Assembly (NCBI GenBank): GCA_964568355.1
Contig: CAZMRK010000795.1
Coordinates: forward strand, 1-16,376
From: JAJPJX01 sp964568355
GTDB taxonomy: Bacteria > Acidobacteriota > Terriglobia > Bryobacterales > Bryobacteraceae
Direction: 5' to 3'
Length of the DNA stretch: 16,376 nt
Below are positions 1 through 6,079 of this stretch, piece after piece (the stretch's first letter is position 1; each line of letters starts with the position of its first letter). The notes below the pieces were generated by a model. The model was given only the letters and a program-made list of their open reading frames with translations, was not told the DNA's origin and searched no databases. The translations under genes were made by a program, and so were the position numbers.

Positions 1-726
1 GTGCTGAACACCATTTTTCTGGTACGCGAGATCCGGCGCAATGCTCAGCACGACGCATTCATCAATGCCGTCACCCATGAACTGAAAACGCCGGTCGCCT
101 CCATCCGGCTGTACCTGGAGACTCTGCAAACCCGGCCGGTCGACGAGGCCCGGCGCAAGGAGTTCTACCGCATCATGCTGGACGACAGCGAGCGCCTGCT
201 TTCGACCATCGAGCAGGTGCTGCGTACTGGCCGTATGGGCGCGTCGAGCCGCAAACTGAACCTGGAGCGGCTGGACCTGGGCGGCGTCGTGGAGGAGTGC
301 CTGGCGCGCGCCCGCAAGCTGTATCACGCGCCGGCCGAGGCCCTGGAATATCGGCCGGGCCCGCCGGTTACGGTGATGGCGGATCCCGACGATGTGCGCG
401 CCGCCGTCTCGAACCTGATCGACAACGCGGTGAAGTATTCGGGAAAGCAGATTCAGGTGACCGTGGAGACCGCCAGCGTGGACGGGAAGTATGTGGCGGT
501 GCGTGTCCGCGACCGCGGCATGGGAATCCCCAAATCGGAGCTGAAGCAGATCTTCAAACGCTTTTACCGCGCGCCGGGTCCCATGGCCAAGCATGTGAAA
601 GGCACCGGTCTGGGCCTGTATATCGTGCGGTCGGTGGCCAAGCGGCACGGCGGACGGGCTTGGGCGGAAAGCGAGGGTCCGGGCCACGGGAGCACATTCG
701 TGTTGCAGTTGCCCATTGTGCAATGA
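1..726 (+). CDS. Sensor histidine kinase, 5'-truncated by the window edge
   Basis: This is the cytoplasmic transmitter half of a two-component sensor kinase. The HisKA helix pair covers about residues 14-78, with the phospho-accepting His in THELKTP (H26 of the visible part). The HATPase_c domain covers about 124-239, with an N-box (NLIDNAVKYS, N138), a G1 box (DRGMGIP, about 171-177), an F-box (IFKRFYRA) and a G2 box (GTGLGLYIV, about 201-209). All the residues needed for ATP binding and autophosphorylation are present. The GTG at base 1 is probably internal: the visible start LNTIFLVREIRR looks like the end of a membrane helix followed by a short linker, so the sensor domain and transmembrane part lie upstream of the window. 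The stop overlaps the next gene's start (ATGA, 723-726), which indicates one transcript and translational coupling with the response regulator. The signal sensed cannot be told from this fragment. Confidence 0.93.
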   Translation: MLNTIFLVREIRRNAQHDAFINAVTHELKTPVASIRLYLETLQTRPVDEARRKEFYRIMLDDSERLLSTIEQVLRTGRMGASSRKLNLERLDLGGVVEECLARARKLYHAPAEALEYRPGPPVTVMADPDDVRAAVSNLIDNAVKYSGKQIQVTVETASVDGKYVAVRVRDRGMGIPKSELKQIFKRFYRAPGPMAKHVKGTGLGLYIVRSVAKRHGGRAWAESEGPGHGSTFVLQLPIVQ

Positions 727-1475
727 GCCGGATTCTGGTGGTGGAAGATGAGCAGCACCTGGCGGAGGGGCTGCGCTTTAATCTGGAGGCCGAAGGCTAC
801 CAGGTGCAGGTGGTGGAGACGGGAGAAGCCGCGCTGGAACTGTTCGCGGGTATGCCCGATTTCGACGCGGTGGTGCTGGACGTGATGCTGCCCGGCAAGG
901 ACGGCTTCACGGTCATTTCCGAGATGCGCCGTACCGGACACTTCGTCCCCACCCTGATGCTGACCGCGCGCGGCCATCCCGACGACGTGCTGAAAGGCTT
1001 CGCCGCCGGCGCCGACGATTATCTGACCAAGCCTTTTGAACTGGCCATTCTCATCGCCCGCATTCGCGGCCTGCTGCGGCGGCGCGAGTGGCTGCGGGCC
1101 GGCCTGGGAGCCGGCCACCACAGTCAGCCCCTCAATCACACCACGCCGCCCGAACCCGGCGATGCCTTCACGTTCGGAGAAAAATCCGTCAATTTCGACC
1201 TGCTGGAACTCCGTGTGCGCGGCCAGGTCTTCCCGCTGACGCTCATGGAGGCGAACGTTCTTCGCTACCTCATCCAGCACGAAGGCAAACCGGTGTCGCG
1301 CAAGTCCATGCTCGAAGAGGTCTGGGGACTGCACGAAGACACCGATACACGCGCCATCGACAATTTCATCGTGCGCCTGCGCCGCTATATCGAAGACGAC
1401 CCGACCCGTCCGCGGCACCTGCTGACCGTGCGCGGGGTGGGTTATCGCTTTGTCGCGGTTCCACCGGCGGGCTGA
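723..1475 (+). CDS. OmpR/PhoB-family response regulator
   Basis: 250-aa DNA-binding response regulator, the partner of the upstream kinase. The receiver domain (about 1-115) has the acidic pair E8/D9, the phospho-acceptor D53 in VVLDVMLPG, T81 and K103 (LTKPFE). A linker of about 35 residues (about 118-150) leads to a winged-helix Trans_reg_C domain (about 150-245) with the family hallmarks TLMEANVLRYL, RKSMLEEVWG, TRAIDNFIVRLRRYIEDDP and LLTVRGVGYRF. I chose the ATG at 723, which overlaps the kinase stop, because the receiver domain begins right there (MSRILVVEDE). The frame is open well upstream, but that part is only the shadow of the kinase. No regulon can be assigned. Confidence 0.95.
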   Translation: MSRILVVEDEQHLAEGLRFNLEAEGYQVQVVETGEAALELFAGMPDFDAVVLDVMLPGKDGFTVISEMRRTGHFVPTLMLTARGHPDDVLKGFAAGADDYLTKPFELAILIARIRGLLRRREWLRAGLGAGHHSQPLNHTTPPEPGDAFTFGEKSVNFDLLELRVRGQVFPLTLMEANVLRYLIQHEGKPVSRKSMLEEVWGLHEDTDTRAIDNFIVRLRRYIEDDPTRPRHLLTVRGVGYRFVAVPPAG

Positions 1476-1491
1476 TTGGAAGAAGAGCAAC

Positions 1492-1521
1492 CGCAGATTC
1501 ACGCCGATTCACGCAGATCAA
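1492..1521 (+). repeat. Three tandem 10-bp units (CGCAGATTCA type)
   Basis: Three consecutive 10-bp units lie just after the response regulator: CGCAGATTCA, CGCCGATTCA and CGCAGATCAA. Units 1 and 2 differ at one base; units 1 and 3 differ at two. They are non-coding. Short GC-rich tandem units of this kind (CGCAGATTA/CGCGGATGA-like) recur in intergenic regions of several soil-bacterial genomes; assigning this copy to such a family is from memory and needs a genome search. Confidence 0.6.
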
Positions 1522-1556
1522 AATCCACTGCGTCGGATGTGGCTTCCCTGGCGGCC

Positions 1557-1572
1557 TCCCATAAATATGGGA
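1557..1572 (+). promoter_or_regulatory. Perfect palindrome upstream of vapB, candidate VapBC operator
   Basis: TCCCATA-AA-TATGGGA is a perfect inverted repeat with 7-bp arms and a 2-bp centre. It sits 12 nt before the GTG start of the antitoxin. Its centre contains an AT-rich stretch (TAAATA, 1562-1567) that could be the -10 box, so a bound dimer would cover the promoter. Type II antitoxins with an RHH/AbrB-like N-terminus normally repress their own operon through such palindromes. I see no convincing -35 box. Confidence 0.6.
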
Positions 1573-1584
1573 AAATGGAGAGCG

Positions 1585-1833
1585 GTGAAGACGACTCTCG
1601 AAATTCCCGATAACCTCTTTCGCCGCGCGAAGTCGGCTGCGGCTGAGCAAGGAATTCCCCTGCGGGAACTGGTTACCGAGGCGCTGGCGGACAAATTACG
1701 CGGGTGCGGAGACGGCGAGAAACCGTGGCTGAAGACGTTCGGCAAGCTGCGCGGCCTGCGTAAGGAGACCGCACGGATCAGCCACATCGTCGAAGAAGAG
1801 TTCGGCCGGATTGATCCCGAGGATTGGCAGTGA
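1585..1833 (+). CDS. vapB: VapB-type antitoxin (type II toxin-antitoxin)
   Basis: 82-aa antitoxin that would neutralise the PIN-domain ribonuclease encoded next. The N-terminus MKTTLEIPDNLFRRAK, followed by AAAEQGIPLRELVTEALADKL (to about residue 39), is a ribbon-helix-helix-type fold of the VapB/DUF2191 class: strand 1-7, then two helices. The C-terminal tail (about 47-82, rich in W/F and acidic residues, ending EEEFGRIDPEDWQ) is the expected toxin-binding segment. I chose the GTG at 1585 because GGAGAG (1577-1582) lies just before it and homologs begin MKTTLEIPD. An in-frame ATG at 1567 has no ribosome-binding site and falls inside the upstream palindrome. Its stop overlaps the toxin start (GTGA, 1830-1833), so the two are translationally coupled. 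Confidence 0.85.
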   Translation: MKTTLEIPDNLFRRAKSAAAEQGIPLRELVTEALADKLRGCGDGEKPWLKTFGKLRGLRKETARISHIVEEEFGRIDPEDWQ

Positions 1834-2207
1834 TCCTGGATACGAACGCACTGTCGGCTCTGGCGGATGGTGATTCGAAGCTGGAGCCGATCCTGCGTCA
1901 GGCGGACGAACTTGCGCTGCCCGTAATCGTGTTGGGCGAGTACCGATATGGCATCCTGCAATCGCGATATCGCGCCCGCTATGAACGGTGGCTGGCGGAA
2001 GTGGTCTCAGCCTCTCGAGTGCTGGTGGTGGGGGAAGGAACAGCCCAACACTATGCGCAGGTTCGCGACGAACTGAAGCGCAGCGGGCGGCCGATCCCAG
2101 GGAACGACCTTTGGATCGCGGCTCTTGCGCGGGAGCACGCCCTGCCTCTGATCAGCCGCGACCGGCATTTTGATAGTGTGCCGAAGCTGAAGCGGATCGG
2201 CTGGTAG
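1830..2207 (+). CDS. vapC: VapC-type PIN-domain ribonuclease toxin
   Basis: 125-aa PIN-domain protein, the toxin of the pair. The acidic active-site residues of the family are all present: D4 (MILDTNAL), E37 (VVLGEYRYGI in context, E37), D93 (IPGNDLWIAALA) and D111 (LISRDRHFD). They coordinate Mg2+ for endoribonuclease cleavage, in VapCs usually of tRNA or rRNA; the target cannot be read from sequence. The start is the GTG at 1830, which overlaps the antitoxin stop and is preceded by GAGGA (1819-1823). A TTG at 1824 would add only two residues. The length is normal for the family and the gene looks intact, so the module is probably functional. It stands alone between the two-component system and the amidase, with no integrase or transposase nearby. 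Confidence 0.9.
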   Translation: MILDTNALSALADGDSKLEPILRQADELALPVIVLGEYRYGILQSRYRARYERWLAEVVSASRVLVVGEGTAQHYAQVRDELKRSGRPIPGNDLWIAALAREHALPLISRDRHFDSVPKLKRIGW

Positions 2208-2242
2208 CGCGGAACCGTCAGTCTTCAGGTATTCTCTAGAAC

Positions 2243-3751
2243 ATGGAAAAATCCCCGATGGATGGCCCTGCTTTGACCCGCCGCGAGGCCGGGAAGTTGG
2301 TTGGCGCCGGGCTGGCGGCGGTTTCGGCGGCTGCCGCTACTCCCGAGATCTGCCAGATGAGCGCGGTCGAGATGGCGCGGCGGCTGCGCGGGAAACAGCT
2401 TTCGGCGCGCGATGCGCTGGCGGCTCACCTGAAGCAGATCGAACGCGTGAATCCCAAGGTCAATGCCATCGTCACGCTGGTGGCGGATCAGGCTGCCGAC
2501 CGCGCGCGGCAAGCCGACGAAGCCCTGGCGCGGGGCCACGCTCTCGGGCCGCTGCACGGGATGCCGATCGCTCATAAAGACCTGCAGCCTACCAAGGGGA
2601 TTCGCACCACCTTCGGGTCGCGCATCTATCAAGATTTCGTTCCCACCGAAGACTCGCTTTTGATCGACCGTATCCGGCGCGCGGGCGCCGTGACGCTGGG
2701 CAAAACCAATACGCCCGAGTTCGGCGCCGGCTCGCAGACCTTCAACGAGGTCTTCGGCGCCACCCATAACCCCTACGATCTCACCAAGACCTGCGGCGGC
2801 AGCAGCGGGGGCGCGGCAGTGTCGCTGGCCTGCCGCATGTTGCCCCTGGCCGATGGCAGCGATATGGGCGGATCGCTGCGCAATCCGGCGAACTTCTGCG
2901 GCGTGGTGGGGCTGCGGACCTCGCCGGGGCGCGTGCCGGCCTGGCCGGTCGGAATGGCCTGGTTTCCGCTCAGCGTGGAAGGGCCCATGGGGCGCAGCGT
3001 GGCGGACGTGGCCTTCTTCCTTTCCGCCATCGCCGGACCGGATCCCCGGGCACCGCTCTCGCTCAGCGAGCCGGGCAGCGTGTTTGCGCGGCCGCTCGAA
3101 CGCAACTTCAAAGGCGTGCGCGTGGCCTGGTGGAAAGATCTGGGAGGAATTCCGGTGGACGCGCGCGTCAAGCAGTTGGTCAACGCGCAGCGCCGCGTTT
3201 TCGAGTCCCTGGGCTGCATTGTGGAAGAGGCGGAGCCGGATTTCACCGGCACGGATGAAACCTTCAAGGTGCTGCGTTCCTGGGCCTTCACCCTGCGTAT
3301 GTCGGATCTGGTGAAGCAGCATCGCGAGCTGGTGAAGGATTCGATCCTGTGGGAGGTGGATCGCGGCGAGAAGCTCACGGCCATGGAAGTGGGCCGCGCC
3401 GAAGTGCGCCACACCGAACTCTACCAGCGCGTGCGCCAGTTTCTGGAGCGCTACGAGTATTTTGTGCTCCCGGTCAGCCAGGTGCCGCCTTTCGATATCC
3501 ATCAGCCCTACGTGACCGAGATCGAGGGCGTCAAGATGGGTACGTATGTCGATTGGATGAAGTCCTGCTATTACATCTCGACGGTGGGGAATCCGGCGCT
3601 CTCGGTGCCATGCGGATTCACGGCGGAGGGGCTGCCGGTGGGCATTCAGATCGTCGGGCGGCATCGGGACGACTGGGGGCTGTTGCAGATGGGCCACGCC
3701 TTCGAGCAGGCGGCGGGCGTAAGCCGCCACCTGCCCGCTGTAGCCGCATAG
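2243..3751 (+). CDS. Amidase-signature family hydrolase with Tat-like leader
   Basis: 502-aa amidase. The Ser-cisSer-Lys triad of the amidase-signature family is complete: K112 (PIAHKD), S187 in the CGGSSGGAA loop and S211 (SDMGGSLRNPA). The downstream motifs (GVVGLRTSPGRVP, GPMGRSVADVAFFLSAIAG) and the C-terminal YYISTVGNPALSVPCGF also match. The family cleaves carboxylic amides, and some members act in GatA-like or aryl-amide roles; the substrate here is not evident. The N-terminus LTRREAGKLVGAGLAAVSAAAA (about 11-32) is a twin-arginine plus hydrophobic plus Ala-rich pattern typical of Tat export, which argues against GatA and for a periplasmic enzyme. No Shine-Dalgarno is visible before the ATG at 2243; a second ATG lies at 2258. 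The gene stands alone, with a convergent neighbour downstream. Confidence 0.9.
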   Translation: MEKSPMDGPALTRREAGKLVGAGLAAVSAAAATPEICQMSAVEMARRLRGKQLSARDALAAHLKQIERVNPKVNAIVTLVADQAADRARQADEALARGHALGPLHGMPIAHKDLQPTKGIRTTFGSRIYQDFVPTEDSLLIDRIRRAGAVTLGKTNTPEFGAGSQTFNEVFGATHNPYDLTKTCGGSSGGAAVSLACRMLPLADGSDMGGSLRNPANFCGVVGLRTSPGRVPAWPVGMAWFPLSVEGPMGRSVADVAFFLSAIAGPDPRAPLSLSEPGSVFARPLERNFKGVRVAWWKDLGGIPVDARVKQLVNAQRRVFESLGCIVEEAEPDFTGTDETFKVLRSWAFTLRMSDLVKQHRELVKDSILWEVDRGEKLTAMEVGRAEVRHTELYQRVRQFLERYEYFVLPVSQVPPFDIHQPYVTEIEGVKMGTYVDWMKSCYYISTVGNPALSVPCGFTAEGLPVGIQIVGRHRDDWGLLQMGHAFEQAAGVSRHLPAVAA

Positions 3752-3801
3752 CCGGCGAATGAACGGAACCGCGCGCCAGCAAGCGGATGAACCGCGTGGT
3801 G

Positions 3802-4647
3802 CTAGAACAATGCCGTCGGGCGGCGCGCCCAGGTCTTGCCTTTGTCCTTGGCGATCTTTTCCATGTCCTGCACGTAGGCGCCGGCCTGGGTGAGGATGTG
3901 GTGCAGATCGTTGCCGATGCTGATGAAGGTGAAGCCTTTCTCCAGGAACTCGCCCACCCGGCCGGTGCCGAACAGGAACAGGCCTAAGATCACGTTATTT
4001 TTGCGCGCGGCTTCGATCAGCCGCGTGGTCGCCGCGCCCAATTCCGGCGAAGTGTACATGTGCGGGAACTCGTACTTCTCGTACAGGCCCATGGACATGC
4101 ACAGATCGTTCTGGCCCAGGAACAGGATGTCGACTCCGGGCACGGCGGCGATCTCTTCGATATTTTCGATGCAGGACGCGGTCTCCACCTGCAGGGCGAC
4201 GATGACGTTGGCGTTGGCATTGCCGGCATATCCCAGCAGGCCGCCCTTGTTCATGCTGCGTTGCGGGAAATAGACCGAGCGGGTGCCGGCGGTGGGATAG
4301 CGGGCGCAGCTTACGGCCTCGCGAGCTTCCCGCGCGTTGTTGATATAGGGGACCAGCACGCCGTCGGCGCCCAGGTCGAGCGCCTGTTGGATCCCGCCGC
4401 GATCGTGATAACCGGCCACGCGGACCATGGATTTCGCGCCGCCGTTTGAGACTCCGCACAGCATCCCGGAAAGCTTCTCGGCGCCCATCGGACCGTGCTG
4501 CGTATCGATCAGCAGCCAGTCGTAACCGCTATGGGCCAGTTGTTCGGCAACCGTGGGGCTGTGCGAGTTGAGAAACAGGCCCATCTTGGGCTCACCCGCG
4601 CGCAGTTTACTCTTAAATTCCGCCCCGCTGAGGGTGGCGTGACTCAT
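3802..4647 (-). CDS. HpcH/HpaI-family aldolase (2-oxo-3-deoxy-acid aldolase type)
   Basis: 281-aa class II (metal-dependent) aldolase of the HpcH/HpaI family, which cleaves 4-hydroxy-2-oxo acids to pyruvate or a related oxo-acid plus an aldehyde. The active-site pattern is intact: catalytic H51 in LIDTQHGP, R76 in MVRVAGY, and metal ligands E155 (ALQVET) and D181 (LGQNDL). These sit at a constant offset of six from the residues known in E. coli HpcH (H45, R70, E149, D175). LGADGVLVPYINNAREA is also characteristic. It is about 20 residues longer than usual, because of a basic C-terminal tail (after about 260). A clear AAGGAG (4656-4661, minus strand) lies 8 nt before the ATG. It has its own promoter and a long leader. 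The natural substrate is unknown. Confidence 0.9.
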   Translation of the reverse strand: MSHATLSGAEFKSKLRAGEPKMGLFLNSHSPTVAEQLAHSGYDWLLIDTQHGPMGAEKLSGMLCGVSNGGAKSMVRVAGYHDRGGIQQALDLGADGVLVPYINNAREAREAVSCARYPTAGTRSVYFPQRSMNKGGLLGYAGNANANVIVALQVETASCIENIEEIAAVPGVDILFLGQNDLCMSMGLYEKYEFPHMYTSPELGAATTRLIEAARKNNVILGLFLFGTGRVGEFLEKGFTFISIGNDLHHILTQAGAYVQDMEKIAKDKGKTWARRPTALF

Positions 4648-4665
4648 TCTGATTGCTCCTTTTGG

Positions 4666-4673
4666 AAACGTTT
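4666..4673. promoter_or_regulatory. AAACGTTT palindrome in the aldolase leader
   Basis: An 8-bp perfect palindrome with a central CG lies between the predicted start of transcription and the ribosome-binding site of the aldolase gene (minus strand GTAAAACGTTTCC). The core resembles the centre of LacI-family operators, which often control catabolic aldolases, but the flanks are not symmetric. The site is short enough to be chance. Confidence 0.25.
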
Positions 4674-4701
4674 TACTCAGGAAAGATTTGGATCCCAGGG
4701 A

Positions 4702-4728
4702 TTTTCTTCGAACGCTTTTTCTTCGAAC
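4702..4728. repeat. 12-bp direct repeat TTTTCTTCGAAC (two copies)
   Basis: TTTTCTTCGAAC occurs at 4702-4713 and again at 4717-4728, identical and 15 bp apart start to start. On the minus strand the pair (GTTCGAAGAAAA twice) falls immediately downstream of the aldolase -10 box, at about +1 to +28. Each unit contains the palindrome TTCGAA. A tandem operator or leader RNA element is possible; no regulator is identified. Confidence 0.6.
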
Positions 4729-4735
4729 ACTATGG

Positions 4736-4765
4736 AATATAACCCAGAGCCGGAAGCATCGTCAA
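4736..4765 (-). promoter_or_regulatory. Sigma70-type promoter for the aldolase gene
   Basis: On the minus strand TTGACG (4760-4765) and TATATT (4736-4741) are separated by 18 bp, matching the vegetative consensus at five of six bases each. Start of transcription is predicted near 4729, giving an untranslated leader of about 80 nt. The promoter lies in the short gap after serB, so the aldolase need not depend on serB read-through. The marR promoter in this window uses the same two hexamers. Confidence 0.6.
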
Positions 4766-4778
4766 AAGACGGGTGGAT

Positions 4779-6008
4779 TCAGAGCATGGCCTCGCGATCG
4801 CGCACGCCCAGGAGATAGAGAATGCCGTCCAGCCCCATGGTGGAGATGGACTGGCGGGCGCTCTGGCGCACGATGGGTTTGGCGTGGAAGGCGATACCCA
4901 GCCCGGCGATGCGCAGCATGGGGAGGTCATTGGCGCCGTCGCCGACCGCGATCACCTGCTCCAGGTTCAGATGTTCGGCGCAGGCGATCTGCTGGAGCAG
5001 GGCCGCTTTGCGCGCTCCGTCCACGATCTCCGTGGTCACTTCGCCGGTGACCGCGCCGTCGCGGATCTCCAGTTCGTTGGCGTGCAGGTAATCGATACCC
5101 AGACGGCGTTGCAATTCGCGGCCGACAAAGGTGAAGCCTCCGGACAGGATGGCGGTTTTGTAGCCCAGGCGGCGCAGCGTGGCGATCAGACGCTCGGCAC
5201 CGTCCATCAGCGGAACGTGGTCGCGAACCCGCCAGAGCGCGGCCTCGGGCAGGCCCTTCAGCAGCGACACGCGCCGGCGAAAGCTGGCCTGGAAATCCAG
5301 TTCGCCGCGCATGGCCGATGCCGTGATCTGCTGGACCTGCTCGCCGACTCCTGCCAGCCTGGCCAGCTCATCGATCACCTCGGTCTGGATCAGCGTGGAA
5401 TCCATGTCGAAGGCCACCAGGCGGCGGGTGCGCCGGTACACATTATCGTGCTGGAAGGCGATATCGATCTCGTGCTCTTCGGTGAGCCGCAACAGCTCCG
5501 CGCGCAGTTCGTCTTCGCCGGCGTTCTCTCCGGAAGCGGCCAGCTCTACGCACATGCGGGCCGGACCGGGCACCGGTTCGAGCGACGCGCGCGCCGAGAG
5601 CCGGTCGATGCGGTCGATGTTCAACCCCACACGGGCGATGATTCCGCTGACCGCGGCCAGGTGAACCGCGGTGATCGAGCGGCCCAGCACGGTGATCAGG
5701 AAGCGGCGCTTGCTCTGGCTCTCCACCCAGGCCTGGTACTCGCTCTCGGAGATCCGCGAGAAGTGGATCTGAACACCCAAGTCGTGGGCTTCGAGCAGCA
5801 GATCGCTGAGCAGGCTGGAGGCCATCATCTCTCCGGTCAACTCCACCAGGATTCCCAAAGCCAGCGCGTCGTGAATCACGGCCTGGCCGATATCGAGGAC
5901 GCGAGCCTGCGTGCGCGCGAGGATTTCGGTAAGCGAGTGCGTGACGCCGACGCGGTCACGGCCGGTGATGTGGATCAACAGAACCCTGGGTGCGGAAGAG
6001 GTGGCCAT
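4779..6008 (-). CDS. serB: Phosphoserine phosphatase SerB with two ACT domains
   Basis: 409-aa HAD-superfamily phosphatase catalysing the last step of L-serine biosynthesis (phosphoserine to serine). Two N-terminal ACT domains (about 7-85 and 102-185), which bind amino acids for feedback control, precede the catalytic domain (about 195-400). HAD motif I is FDMDSTLIQTEVIDE, with nucleophile D201 and general acid D203. Motif II is AILSGGF (S289), motif III is GARKAALL (K334), and motif IV is VGDGANDLPML (D357, D361). The two-ACT layout and length match mycobacterial SerB2 rather than the shorter E. coli enzyme. There is no Shine-Dalgarno before the ATG. A TAAACT hexamer on the minus strand (6018-6023) ends 9 nt before it, so a leaderless transcript is possible. 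It is divergent from the isomerase gene at 6080. Confidence 0.95.
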   Translation of the reverse strand: MATSSAPRVLLIHITGRDRVGVTHSLTEILARTQARVLDIGQAVIHDALALGILVELTGEMMASSLLSDLLLEAHDLGVQIHFSRISESEYQAWVESQSKRRFLITVLGRSITAVHLAAVSGIIARVGLNIDRIDRLSARASLEPVPGPARMCVELAASGENAGEDELRAELLRLTEEHEIDIAFQHDNVYRRTRRLVAFDMDSTLIQTEVIDELARLAGVGEQVQQITASAMRGELDFQASFRRRVSLLKGLPEAALWRVRDHVPLMDGAERLIATLRRLGYKTAILSGGFTFVGRELQRRLGIDYLHANELEIRDGAVTGEVTTEIVDGARKAALLQQIACAEHLNLEQVIAVGDGANDLPMLRIAGLGIAFHAKPIVRQSARQSISTMGLDGILYLLGVRDREAML

Positions 6009-6079
6009 CTTCTGACAAGTTTAGCGGGAGCGGTCCCGGACTCGCACGCGCTGGACTATGATGGCTCTTCGGAGCAACC

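Noticed and set aside
564..1502. Open frame of 312 codons antisense to the kinase and response regulator
   Set aside because: Shadow of two genes with complete motifs.
1567..1569. Alternative ATG start for the antitoxin
   Set aside because: It lies inside the palindrome and has no ribosome-binding site; GTG 1585 has one and gives the family's usual MKTTLEIPD start.
2225..3730. Long open frame of 501 codons antisense to the amidase
   Set aside because: It is the GC-driven shadow of a gene with a complete catalytic triad; its translation is Arg/His/Ala-rich with no recognisable domain.
2243..3751. GatA subunit of the tRNA amidotransferase
   Set aside because: The Tat-like leader and the absence of gatB or gatC neighbours make a separate exported amidase more likely.
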